Assembly: GCF_019890725.1 (NCBI RefSeq)
Contig: NZ_JAINZZ010000057.1
Coordinates: 1-52,921 of the forward strand
Length of the DNA stretch: 52,921 nucleotides
Origin: Actinacidiphila acidipaludis
GTDB lineage: Bacteria; Actinomycetota; Actinomycetes; Streptomycetales; Streptomycetaceae
Reading direction: 5' to 3'
Part shown: positions 38,409 to 47,474 of the stretch, one piece after another
Position numbering within the stretch: the stretch's first letter is position 1
Layout: each line of letters opens with the position of its first letter
Notes under the pieces: model-generated
What the model was told of the DNA's origin: nothing
The model's input: the letters and a program-made list of their open reading frames with translations, nothing else
Database searches by the model: none
Made by a program: the position numbers and the translations under genes

Positions 38409-39377
38409 ATGAAGGGGACTGTGGGCGAGCTGGGGGAGTTCGGTCTCATCAGGGAACTGACCTCCCGCCTCACCTCGACCCCCGCCGTGAAGATCGGCCC
38501 CGGGGACGACGCGGCGGTCGTCGCCGCGCCCGACCGCCGGGTGGTGGCCACCACCGACGTGCTGCTGGAGAACCGGCACTTCCGGCGCGACTGGTCCACC
38601 GCCTACGACGTCGGCCGCAAGGCCGCCGCGCAGAACCTCGCCGACGTCGCCGCCATGGGCGCGGTGCCCACCGCGGTGCTGGTCGGCCTGGTCGTGCCGA
38701 CCGAACTGCCCGCGACCTGGCCGGTCGAGCTGATGGACGGCATCCGCGACGAGTGCCAGGTGGCCGGTGCCGCGGTGGTCGGCGGCGACGTGGTGCGCGG
38801 CGATCTGGTCACCGTCGCCGTCACCGCCCTGGGTGACCTGCGCAACCGCGCCCCTGTCACCCGATCGGGAGCCCGCCCCGGCAACCTGATCGCCGTGACC
38901 GGCTGGCTCGGCTGGTCGGCGGCCGGGTTCGCGGTGCTCTCGCGCGGCTTCCGGTCGCCGCGCGCCTTCGTCGAGGCCCACCGCCGGCCCGAACCGCCGT
39001 ACCACGCGGGCCCCGCGGCCGCCGAGCTCGGCGCGACCGCCATGACCGACGTCAGCGACGGGCTGGTCGCGGATCTCGGCCACATCGCCGCGGCCAGTGG
39101 CGTCGACATCGACCTGCGGTCCGCCGACGTCGACGTGCCCGCGCAGATGTCGGACATCGGCCAGGCGGTCGGCGTCGACCCGCTGCACTGGGTGCTCACC
39201 GGCGGCGAGGACCACGCGATAGTCGCCGCGTTCCCGCGGGACGTGAAACTCCCGGCCCGCTGGCGGGTGATCGGCGAGGTCCGGACCCCGGCCGGCCGCA
39301 CCCCGCAGGTCACCGTCGACGGCGCCCCCTGGGACAAGGCCGGCGGCTGGGACCACTTCGGGGACGACAAGTCCTGA
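38409..39377 (+). CDS. thiL: Thiamine-monophosphate kinase
   Basis: Phosphorylates thiamine monophosphate to thiamine pyrophosphate. The 322-residue protein belongs to the AIR synthase-like fold: IGPGDDAAVVAAPDRRVVATTDVLLENRHFRRDW, VGRKAAAQNLADVAAMGA, AAVVGGDVVRGDLVTV, DVSDGLVADLGHIA and LTGGEDHAIVAAF. ATG 38409 gives the usual MKGTVGELGEFGLI start. No TPP riboswitch is visible upstream. thiD follows after 15 bp. Confidence 0.95.
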   Translation: MKGTVGELGEFGLIRELTSRLTSTPAVKIGPGDDAAVVAAPDRRVVATTDVLLENRHFRRDWSTAYDVGRKAAAQNLADVAAMGAVPTAVLVGLVVPTELPATWPVELMDGIRDECQVAGAAVVGGDVVRGDLVTVAVTALGDLRNRAPVTRSGARPGNLIAVTGWLGWSAAGFAVLSRGFRSPRAFVEAHRRPEPPYHAGPAAAELGATAMTDVSDGLVADLGHIAAASGVDIDLRSADVDVPAQMSDIGQAVGVDPLHWVLTGGEDHAIVAAFPRDVKLPARWRVIGEVRTPAGRTPQVTVDGAPWDKAGGWDHFGDDKS

Positions 39378-39392
39378 CCCGGGGGGATCACC

Positions 39393-40250
<858 letters not shown>

Positions 40251-40282
40251 AAAGCCGGCCCACCGCGAGGTGGACCGGCTTT
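40251..40282. terminator. Bidirectional terminator between thiD and rpmB
   Basis: AAAGCCGGCCCACC (40251-40264) pairs with GGTGGACCGGCTTT (40269-40282) with one mismatch, loop GCGA. A-rich and T-rich ends make it work in both directions. Confidence 0.8.
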
Positions 40283-40337
40283 CGGTAGCCGCAAGGCTGC
40301 GCTACTACGACGTACGCGTGCGTACGCGCTTGGATAA

Positions 40338-40523
40338 CTAGCGCGAGACCTTGCCGGCCTTGATGCACGAGGTGCAGACATTGAGGCGCTTCGGCGTCTT
40401 CCCGACGACCGCACGCACGCGCTGGATGTTGGGGTTCCAACGACGCGGGGTACGGCGGTGCGAGTGGGAGATGCTGTTGCCGAAGCCCGGCCCCTTGCCG
40501 CAGACGTCGCAGTTGGCAGCCAC
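40338..40523 (-). CDS. rpmB: 50S ribosomal protein L28 (zinc-binding form)
   Basis: A 61-residue ribosomal protein: MAANCDVCGKGPGFGNSISHSHRRTPRRWNPN at the N terminus is the L28 signature. Four cysteines (5, 8, 50, 53) form two CxxC pairs, so this is the zinc-containing C+ paralogue. GGAGTGA lies upstream of the ATG. Monocistronic and convergent with thiD. Zinc-independent paralogues are usually elsewhere under Zur control. Confidence 0.97.
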   Translation of the reverse strand: MAANCDVCGKGPGFGNSISHSHRRTPRRWNPNIQRVRAVVGKTPKRLNVCTSCIKAGKVSR

Positions 40524-40729
40524 GGGTCACTCCAAAGACTTCAGATGCATTTACGATGAAAAGTCCGAGAGAGCCCCGGACAACCGGAGCAGCATACAAC
40601 GCCTGCTCCCGTACAACGAAACTACCATGGTCCGGGACCCGCCCCGACCCGCCCGCCCTGGGCGCGTGACGCGGCTCACGACTACCCTCACGGGCAGCCG
40701 CCCCGTTCGCCGTGTCCCAGGAGGACCTG

Positions 40730-42661
40730 TTGCCGCCCTCGCTCGACGCTTCCGCGGTGCGCGCCTGGTGCCGGCTCTCCCTGCGGGCGCTGGGCCGGGC
40801 GCGCGAGGAGATCGACGCGATCAACGTCTACCCGGTGGCCGACGGCGACACCGGGACCAACCTCTACCTGACCATGGAGTCCGCCGCGCAGTCCGTGGAC
40901 GCGGCCTTCGACGGCCACGCGGCCACCAGTGACGCGGACGGCACCCGCCCCACGCTCGCCGAGGCGTTCCTCGCCATGTCCCACGGCGCCCTGATCGGGG
41001 CCCGCGGCAACTCCGGCACGATCCTGGCGCAGTTGCTGCGCGGCATGAACGAGTCGATCGCGGCGCCCGCGGTGACGCTCGGCGGATTCGCAGGGACCGG
41101 TGAAGCCCGCGCGGGCGGCGCCGGTGGCGGAGTCGCCGGGCCCGGCGTGCCCGACGCGGAGCACGCGGCCGCCGCCGTGGTGCGGCAGGCGCTGCGCACC
41201 GCCGCCGCGTCCGGGTACGAGGCGGTGTCCCGGCCGGTCGAGGGCACCATGCTGACCGTCGCCACCGGGGCCGCCGACGCCGCGCAGACGGCCGACGGCG
41301 GGCTCGCCGAGGTCGTCCGGGCCGCCCACGCGGGCGCGCTGGCCGCCCTGGCCGGCACCCCGGGGCAACTGGGCGTGCTGCGCCGGGCCGGTGTGGTGGA
41401 CGCCGGCGGCCTGGGCCTGGTCGCCGTCCTCGGCGCGCTGTGCGAGGCCGTCACCGGCGAGGCCCCGCTCACGCCGCTGCCCGGAGCGGTGACCGGCGCG
41501 GGCACGTCGTTCCGCCACGCCCACCCTGTCGCCGGGTCGGCGACCACGCACACCGCGCGCCCGGGCGGTGCGGGTCCGGCCGCCGCTCCCGAGCCCGATT
41601 CCGATCCCGGAACCGAACCCATCCCGGTGCCGGAACCCGGCCCCGGCGCCGCTCTCACCCCCGGTCCCGGCGCTGTCCTCGACCCCGACCTGGGCCCAGC
41701 CCCGGCCCCCGGGGAGGACGCCTGCGAGCAGGACGGTCACACCGGGGAGGACGGCCCCGCCTTCGAGGTGATCTTCCTGCTGGAGGCGGCGGGCGACGCC
41801 CCCGTCGCCCGGCTGCGCACCCGCCTCGACGCCCTCGGCGACTCGCTGGTGGTCGTCGGCGGGGACGGCCTGTGGCACGTCCACGTCCACGTCGACGACG
41901 TCGGCGCGGCCATCGAGGCGGCGATCGAGGCCGGGCGGCCCTACCGGATCCGGGTGACCCACTTCGGCGCGCAGCACCGGGCGCCGGACCGCGAACGCGT
42001 CCTGCGGGGCGTCGTCGCCGTCGTCCAGGGCGACGGCCTGGCCGGGCTCTACGCCGAGGCCGGCGCGACCGTCGTCGCGGTGCGCCCCGGCGAGCCGCCC
42101 GCCAGCGGCGAGATCGCCGCGGCCGTCCGGCGGGCGCACGCCCACGAGGTGATACTGCTGCCCAACGACACCGAGCTGCGCGACGCCGCGGGCGCTGCCG
42201 CCGAACAGGCCCGCACCGACGGCGTGCGCGTCGCGCTGATCCCGACCCGCTCGGCGGTCCAGGGACTGGCCGCCCTCGCGGTGCACGAGCCGTCCCGCCG
42301 GTTCGACGAGGACGTGGTGGCCATGACCTCCGCGGCCGGTGCCACCCGGTACGCCGAACTCGCGGTCGCTGAGCACCGGTCGTGGACGATGGCCGGCGTG
42401 TGCCAGGCCGGGGACGTGCTCGGTCTGATCGACGGGGACGTGGCGGTCATCGGCGGCGACCTGGCGGAGACCGCCGTCGTCGTGCTCGACCGGATGCTGG
42501 CCGCGGGCGGTGAACTCGTCACCCTCGTGCTGGGCGAGGGGGCGCCGTCGGGCCTCGGCGAGCGGATCGAGGCGCACGTCCGCGAGGTGCACCTGGCGGT
42601 GGACACGATGACGTACCAGGGCGGCCAGAGCGCCGCCCCGCTCCTGATCGGCGTGGAGTAG
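40730..42661 (+). CDS. DAK2/FakA-like protein (DhaL plus DegV-like domains)
   Basis: A 643-residue protein of the YloV/FakA family. The N-terminal DhaL (kinase) domain has NVYPVADGDTGTNLYLTMESAA with the Mg-binding Asp residues, SHGALIGARGNSGTILAQLLRGM and GTMLTV. A long linker at about 270-345 is made of Pro/Glu/Gly/Ala repeats. The C-terminal half resembles FakA middle and C-terminal domains (GDGLWHVHVHVDDVGAAIEAAIEAGRPYRIRV, ILLPNDTEL). FakA phosphorylates fatty acids bound by FakB; this is the likely role by family. TTG 40730 is preferred for GGAGG 5 bp upstream; GTG 40712 is the alternative. recG follows. Confidence 0.88.
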   Translation: MPPSLDASAVRAWCRLSLRALGRAREEIDAINVYPVADGDTGTNLYLTMESAAQSVDAAFDGHAATSDADGTRPTLAEAFLAMSHGALIGARGNSGTILAQLLRGMNESIAAPAVTLGGFAGTGEARAGGAGGGVAGPGVPDAEHAAAAVVRQALRTAAASGYEAVSRPVEGTMLTVATGAADAAQTADGGLAEVVRAAHAGALAALAGTPGQLGVLRRAGVVDAGGLGLVAVLGALCEAVTGEAPLTPLPGAVTGAGTSFRHAHPVAGSATTHTARPGGAGPAAAPEPDSDPGTEPIPVPEPGPGAALTPGPGAVLDPDLGPAPAPGEDACEQDGHTGEDGPAFEVIFLLEAAGDAPVARLRTRLDALGDSLVVVGGDGLWHVHVHVDDVGAAIEAAIEAGRPYRIRVTHFGAQHRAPDRERVLRGVVAVVQGDGLAGLYAEAGATVVAVRPGEPPASGEIAAAVRRAHAHEVILLPNDTELRDAAGAAAEQARTDGVRVALIPTRSAVQGLAALAVHEPSRRFDEDVVAMTSAAGATRYAELAVAEHRSWTMAGVCQAGDVLGLIDGDVAVIGGDLAETAVVVLDRMLAAGGELVTLVLGEGAPSGLGERIEAHVREVHLAVDTMTYQGGQSAAPLLIGVE

Positions 42662-42721
42662 CGCGTCCCCGGCGCGGTGGGTGCCGGGGAATTGTCGGTG
42701 GCGTGCGGGAAGATGGTGGGG

Positions 42722-44989
42722 ATGAGCGCGAACCCCCTCGACGACCGGCTCCGCGACCTCGTCGGCGACCGTACGGCCAAGGTGCTCGGCGAGCACCTCG
42801 GGCTGCACACCACCGGCGACCTGCTGCACCACTACCCGCGGCGGTACGCCGAGCGCGGCGAGCTGACCCGGCTCGCCGACCTGCCCGTCGACGAGTACGT
42901 GACCGTCGTCGCCCAGATCGCCAAGGCCGACAAGCGGACCTACGGCGGCGGCAAAGGCGTCCGGCTGGAGGTCGTGGTCACCGACGGAAGCGGCTCGCTG
43001 ACCCTGGTCTTCTTCAGCAAGGCCGCGCACGCCCACGCCCACCGGCTGATCCCCGGCCGCCGCGGGATGTTCTCCGGCAAGGTGTCCGTCTTCAACCGCG
43101 TACGCCAACTCGCCCACCCCGACTACCAGTTGCTGGACGCCGAGGACGGCGCCGAGGCCCGGGAGGCGGCGGACGCGTTCGCCAACCGGCTCATCCCGCT
43201 CTACCCGGCGTGCAAGCAGATCACCTCCTGGCGGATCGCCCAGGCCGTCGACACCGCGCTGAACTCCCTCGCCGCCACCGGCTGGGCGGGCGTCGGCGAA
43301 CCGCTGCCGCACGAACTGCGCGCCCACCGCGGCCTCGCCCCGCTCCCGGAGGCGCTGGAGAAGATCCACCGGCCGCGGTCCAAGCAGGACATCGCCGCGG
43401 CCCGGCACCGGCTGAAGTGGGACGAGGCGTTCGTCCTGCAGGTCGCGCTGGCCCGCCGCCGGGCCGCCGACGCCGCCCTGCCCGCCGTGCCGCGGCGCCC
43501 GTCCGCGGACGGCCTGCTCACCGCGTTCGACGCCAAGCTGCCGTTCACCCTCACGGACGGCCAGCAGGCCGTCTCCGCCGAGATCTTCGCCGACCTGGCC
43601 ACCGACCACCCCATGCACCGGCTGCTGCAGGGCGAGGTCGGCTCCGGCAAGACGATGGTCGCGCTGCGGGCCATGCTCGGGGTGGTGGACGCCGGCGGCC
43701 AGGCGGCGATGCTCGCGCCGACCGAGGTGCTCGCCCAGCAGCACCACCGCTCGATCACCGAGATGATGGGCGATCTCGCCGAGGCCGGGATGCTGGGCGG
43801 ATCCGACGCCGGCACCAAGGTGGTGCTGCTCACCGGCTCGATGGGCACCCCCGCCCGCCGGGCCGCGCTGCTGGACCTGGCGACCGGCGAGGCCGGCATC
43901 GTGGTCGGCACCCACGCGTTGATCGAGGACAAGGTGCAGTTCCACGACCTCGGGCTGGTCGTGGTGGACGAGCAGCACCGCTTCGGCGTCGAGCAGCGCG
44001 ACGCGCTGCGCGGCAAGGGCAAACAGCCGCCGCACCTGCTGGTCATGACCGCCACGCCCATCCCGCGCACGGTCGCCATGACGGTCTTCGGCGACCTCGA
44101 CACCTCCGTGCTCGACCAGCTCCCCGCCGGCCGCTCGCCGATCGCCAGCCACGTCGTGCCGGCCGCCGAGAAGCCGCACTTCCTGGCCCGCGCCTGGGAG
44201 CGGGTGCGGGAGGAGGTGGAGAGCGGCCACCAGGCCTACGTGGTCTGCCCGCGGATCGGCGACGCCGAGGACGCGGCGGACGCCCCGGGCGGCGGCAGGT
44301 CCGGCAGCCGGTCGACGGCCGCGGCGCAGAAGCCGCCGGCGAAGGCGGAGAACGAGCCCGACGACGGGGAGCGCCGGCCGCCGCTGGCCGTCCTGGACGT
44401 CGCCGGGCAGCTCGCCGCCGGCCCCCTGCGCGGCCTGCGCGTCGAGGTGCTGCACGGCAGGATGGCGCCCGAGGCCAAGGACGAGGTCATGCGCGCCTTC
44501 GCGGCCGGCGAGGTGGACGTGCTGGTGGCCACCACCGTCATCGAGGTCGGCGTCAACGTGCCCAACGCGACGGCCATGGTGATCATGGACGCCGACCGGT
44601 TCGGCGTCTCCCAGCTCCACCAGCTCCGCGGCCGCGTCGGCCGCGGCTCCGCGCCGGGGCTGTGCCTGCTGGTCTCCGAGGCGTCCGAGGCGAGCCCGGC
44701 CCGCGCCCGGCTCGACGCCGTCGCCGGCACCCTCGACGGCTTCGCGCTCTCCGAGATCGACCTCCAGCAGCGCCGCGAGGGCGACGTCCTCGGCCAGGCG
44801 CAGTCCGGCGCCCGGTCCTCGCTGCGCGTCCTGGCGGTGATGGACGACCGCGACGTCATCGAGGCCGCCCGCGACGAGGCCACCGCGCTGGTCGCCGCCG
44901 ACCCGGAGCTGACCGCCCACGCCGACCTGCGCAGCGCCCTGCAGAGCCTGCTGGACGCCGACCGCGAGGAGTTCCTCGACAAGGGGTGA
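42722..44989 (+). CDS. recG: ATP-dependent DNA helicase RecG
   Basis: Branch-migrating helicase for recombination and fork rescue, 755 residues. N-terminal wedge/OB domain: LLHHYPRRYAERGEL and SLTLVFFSKA. Helicase motifs: LLQGEVGSGKTMVALRA (Walker A), VVVDEQHRFGVEQRDAL (DEQH box), TATPIPRTVAMT, VATTVIEVGVNVPNATAMVI and QLRGRVGRG. A 40-residue low-complexity insertion (about 520-560, GGGRSGSRSTAAAQKPPAKAE) interrupts the second RecA-like domain, longer than in most homologues. ATG 42722 is chosen over an in-frame GTG at 42677 because the sequence before it is not RecG-like. Confidence 0.95.
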   Translation: MSANPLDDRLRDLVGDRTAKVLGEHLGLHTTGDLLHHYPRRYAERGELTRLADLPVDEYVTVVAQIAKADKRTYGGGKGVRLEVVVTDGSGSLTLVFFSKAAHAHAHRLIPGRRGMFSGKVSVFNRVRQLAHPDYQLLDAEDGAEAREAADAFANRLIPLYPACKQITSWRIAQAVDTALNSLAATGWAGVGEPLPHELRAHRGLAPLPEALEKIHRPRSKQDIAAARHRLKWDEAFVLQVALARRRAADAALPAVPRRPSADGLLTAFDAKLPFTLTDGQQAVSAEIFADLATDHPMHRLLQGEVGSGKTMVALRAMLGVVDAGGQAAMLAPTEVLAQQHHRSITEMMGDLAEAGMLGGSDAGTKVVLLTGSMGTPARRAALLDLATGEAGIVVGTHALIEDKVQFHDLGLVVVDEQHRFGVEQRDALRGKGKQPPHLLVMTATPIPRTVAMTVFGDLDTSVLDQLPAGRSPIASHVVPAAEKPHFLARAWERVREEVESGHQAYVVCPRIGDAEDAADAPGGGRSGSRSTAAAQKPPAKAENEPDDGERRPPLAVLDVAGQLAAGPLRGLRVEVLHGRMAPEAKDEVMRAFAAGEVDVLVATTVIEVGVNVPNATAMVIMDADRFGVSQLHQLRGRVGRGSAPGLCLLVSEASEASPARARLDAVAGTLDGFALSEIDLQQRREGDVLGQAQSGARSSLRVLAVMDDRDVIEAARDEATALVAADPELTAHADLRSALQSLLDADREEFLDKG

Positions 44990-45005
44990 CCAGGTCGGCA
45001 CGGGG

Positions 45006-45033
45006 TAGTGTCGTCGGCGTGAGCACCTCATGA
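45006..45033 (+). promoter_or_regulatory. Leaderless mini-ORF upstream of and overlapping the rsmD start
   Basis: -10 TAGTGT (45006-45011) is followed after 7 bp by GTG AGC ACC TCA TGA (45019-45033), reading M-S-T-S-stop. The TGA overlaps the rsmD ATG (45030-45032). If transcription starts at the GTG, ribosomes would start there leaderless, stop after four codons and restart at rsmD, which has no Shine-Dalgarno sequence. Confidence 0.5.
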
Positions 45034-45611
45034 CCCGCGTGATCGCCGGTGCCGCCGGAGGGCGGCGCCTCACCGTGCCCCCCGGCACCGGGACCCGGCC
45101 CACCTCGGACCGGGCCAGGGAGGGCCTGTTCTCCACCTGGCAGTCGCTGCGCGGCACCCTGGAGGGCGCTCGCGTGGCCGACCTGTACGCCGGGTCGGGG
45201 GCCGTCGGCCTGGAGGCGCTGTCCCGCGGGGCGGCCCACGTGCTGCTGGTCGAGGCCGACCCCCGGGCGGCCCGGATCGTGCGCGAGAACGCCGCCGCGA
45301 TCGGCCTGCCGGGCGCCGAGGTGCGGGCCGGCCGGGCCGAGAAGACCGCCGCGGGACCGGCGCCCGCCGAGCCCTACGACGTCCTCTTCCTGGACCCGCC
45401 CTACGACGTCGCCGACGCCGAACTGCGGGAGATCCTGCTCACACTCCGGACCAACCTCTGGCTCGCCGGGGACGCGCTGGTCACCGTGGAGCGCAGGACC
45501 CGCGGCGGCGAGTTCGGCTGGCCGCAGGGGTTCGAGGGCCTGCGTGCCCGCCGGTACGGCGAGGCGACTCTTTGGTACGGTCGCGCCGCCCACGTTACCG
45601 ATGGGTCATGA
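45030..45611 (+). CDS. rsmD: 16S rRNA (guanine(966)-N2)-methyltransferase RsmD
   Basis: Methylates G966 of 16S rRNA in the 30S subunit. The 193-residue SAM-dependent methyltransferase starts TRVIAGAAGGRRLTVPPGTGTRPTSDRAREGLFS, has the SAM motif VADLYAGSGAVGLEALSRGA and the catalytic VLFLDPPYDV (DPPY). It follows recG by 40 bp but has its own promoter-like element. coaD begins 70 bp after its stop; this trio order is common in actinobacteria. Confidence 0.94.
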   Translation: MTRVIAGAAGGRRLTVPPGTGTRPTSDRAREGLFSTWQSLRGTLEGARVADLYAGSGAVGLEALSRGAAHVLLVEADPRAARIVRENAAAIGLPGAEVRAGRAEKTAAGPAPAEPYDVLFLDPPYDVADAELREILLTLRTNLWLAGDALVTVERRTRGGEFGWPQGFEGLRARRYGEATLWYGRAAHVTDGS

Positions 45612-45681
45612 GCCCGCCGAACGACATGAGCCCGCCATGACCAGCACCGGCCACCCCCGTACGCAGAGCGAGGAGACAGTC

Positions 45682-46161
45682 GTGCGCCGCGCAGTCTGTC
45701 CGGGGTCCTTCGACCCCATCACCAACGGACACCTCGACATCATCGCCCGTGCCTCCCGGCTGTACGACACGGTGCACGTCGCCGTGATGATCAACCAGTC
45801 CAAGAAGGGCCTGTTCCCCATCGAGGAGCGGATCGCGCTGATCGAGGAGGTGACCTCCGACCTCCCGAACGTCGTCGTGGAGTCCTTCCACGGCCTGCTC
45901 GTGGACTTCTGCAAGCAGCGCGACATCCCGGCCATCGTCAAGGGCCTGCGCGCGGTCAGCGACTTCGACTACGAGCTGCAGATGGCCCAGATGAACATCG
46001 GCCTGTCGGGCGTGGAGACCCTCTTCGTCCCCACCAACCCCGAGTACAGCTTCCTGTCGTCCAGCCTCGTCAAGGAAGTCGCCCAATGGGGCGGCGACAT
46101 CTCGCACTTGGTGCCGGGGCCGGTCCTGGAGGCGCTCAACGCGAAGCTGAAGCAGCGCTAG
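45682..46161 (+). CDS. coaD: Pantetheine-phosphate adenylyltransferase
   Basis: Penultimate step of coenzyme A synthesis: adenylates 4'-phosphopantetheine. The 159-residue protein begins VRRAVCPGSFDPITNGHLDIIARAS, with the TNGH nucleotidyltransferase motif, then VKGLRAVSDFDYELQMAQMN and YSFLSSSLVKEVAQWGGD. GTG 45682 is chosen because AGGAG at 45670-45674 fits and length then matches the family (about 160). In-frame starts further up, including ATG 45637, would add unconserved residues. Confidence 0.95.
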   Translation: MRRAVCPGSFDPITNGHLDIIARASRLYDTVHVAVMINQSKKGLFPIEERIALIEEVTSDLPNVVVESFHGLLVDFCKQRDIPAIVKGLRAVSDFDYELQMAQMNIGLSGVETLFVPTNPEYSFLSSSLVKEVAQWGGDISHLVPGPVLEALNAKLKQR

Positions 46162-46171
46162 GCTCTCCTGC

Positions 46172-47332
46172 GTGGACGTCCAGAAGAAGCTCGATGAGAT
46201 CGTGACGACCGTGGCCAACGCCCGGTCCATGCCGATGTCGGCCTCCTGCGTGGTGAACCGGGCCGAGCTGCTGGCCATGCTCGACGAAGTGTCCGCGGCA
46301 CTCCCCGGCTCCCTCGCGCAGGCCCAGGAACTGCTCGGCGGCCGCGAGCAGATGGTGCAGGAAGCCCGTGCCGAGGCGCAGCGGATCATCGAGTCCGCAC
46401 ACGCCGAACGCGGCTCGATGGTCTCCGACACCCAGATCGCCCGGCAGTCGCAGGACGAGGCCGACCGGATCCTCGCCGAGGCCCGCCGTGAGGCCGACGA
46501 GATCCGCGCCGAGGCCGACGACTACGTCGACAGCAAGCTGGCCAACTTCGAGGTCGTGCTCACCAAGACCATCGGCTCGGTCGACCGCGGCCGCGAGAAG
46601 CTGCTCGGCCGCAGCCCGTACGAGGCCGAGGGCGGCTACCCCGAGGGCGAGGACGACCCGGACGCCCCGGAGCGCAGCAGCGACCCCGAGACGCTGCGCC
46701 GGCTCGCGGACGAGTACGTCGACACCAAGCTCGGCGCCTTCGAGGCGGTGCTCAGCAAGACCCTGGAGGCGGTCGGCCGCGGGCGGCTCAAGCTCACCGG
46801 GCACAACCCGATCGACGACCTCGCCGCGCAGATCGCCGCCGCCGACGCGGCCGGCGGCGCGGACGTCCACCAGCAGTCCGACGCGGAGTACCTGGCCGGC
46901 CTCGCCGCCCCCGCGGCCCCCGAGCAGGCGGACCTGGCCCAGTACGGCTACGACCCGCAGCCGCAGCAGACCCCCGGGCAGCCCGAGCCGTACGACCAGG
47001 GCGGCTACGAGTACCAGCAGCAGGGCTACGACTACCAGCAGCAGGAGTACGCCCAGCCGGCCGCCGCCTACGCCGACCCGTACGGGCAGCAGCAGGGCGC
47101 CGACGCCTACGGCCAGCAGCAGGGGTACGACTACCAGCAGCAGGGCGCCGACCCGTACGGGCAGCAGCAGTACCCGCCGCAGATCCCGTACCAGCAGCAG
47201 GGCGGCCACCCGCAGGAGCAGGGCCACCACCAGGGGTACGGGCAGCAGCCCGCCGCCCTGGACGAGACCAGCTTCTTCGACACCGGGATGATCGACCTCA
47301 ACCGGCTGCGGGAGCTGGAACAGGGCAGGTGA
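46172..47332 (+). CDS. DivIVA/SepIVA-like coiled-coil cell division protein with Q/Y-rich tail
   Basis: A 386-residue protein. N-terminal CVVNRAELLAMLDEV and a long coiled coil (about 60-140: AQELLGGREQMVQEARAEAQRIIESAHAERGS) resemble actinobacterial DivIVA-related septation proteins. There is an internal duplication: DDYVDSKLANFEVVLTKTI (about 112-130) and DEYVDTKLGAFEAVLSKTL (about 181-199). Residues 265-355 are repeats of YDYQQQ and YGQQQ. The last 20 residues (DETSFFDTGMIDLNRLRELE) form a separate, ordered-looking motif. TAGGCT at 46159-46164 overlaps the coaD stop and is 7 bp before the GTG, so the mRNA is probably leaderless. Confidence 0.85.
   Translation: MDVQKKLDEIVTTVANARSMPMSASCVVNRAELLAMLDEVSAALPGSLAQAQELLGGREQMVQEARAEAQRIIESAHAERGSMVSDTQIARQSQDEADRILAEARREADEIRAEADDYVDSKLANFEVVLTKTIGSVDRGREKLLGRSPYEAEGGYPEGEDDPDAPERSSDPETLRRLADEYVDTKLGAFEAVLSKTLEAVGRGRLKLTGHNPIDDLAAQIAAADAAGGADVHQQSDAEYLAGLAAPAAPEQADLAQYGYDPQPQQTPGQPEPYDQGGYEYQQQGYDYQQQEYAQPAAAYADPYGQQQGADAYGQQQGYDYQQQGADPYGQQQYPPQIPYQQQGGHPQEQGHHQGYGQQPAALDETSFFDTGMIDLNRLRELEQGR
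46960..47260 (+). repeat. Gln/Tyr-rich repeat tract in the DivIVA-like protein
   Basis: Tandem, imperfect units coding for (G/D)YDYQQQ and PYGQQQ, with long runs of CAG codons (three in a row at many sites). The DNA is repetitive and probably variable in length between strains. Confidence 0.8.
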
Positions 47333-47343
47333 AAAGGGTCCGT

Positions 47344-47372
47344 TTGGGCGGGGGCGGCGCGTCCAGTATCCT
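47344..47372 (+). promoter_or_regulatory. Promoter of the yceD-rpmF-rnc-mutM operon
   Basis: -35 TTGGGC (47344-47349), 17-bp spacer, -10 TATCCT (47367-47372). It lies about 100 bp before the yceD start. No operator symmetry seen. Confidence 0.55.
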
Positions 47373-47474
47373 GTCCACTCCAGCCGTGTGAATCGCCGGC
47401 GCTTCGGCCTGCCCGCTCTCGTCGAGCGGTGAGGGCCGTCACCGCGCAGCAGCGCCCGTTCGAAAGAGGAAGCC

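Noticed and set aside
40688..45157. A 1489-codon minus-strand open frame across the DAK2-like gene and recG
   Set aside because: Antisense shadow of two genes with recognised catalytic motifs; no continuous protein family matches it.
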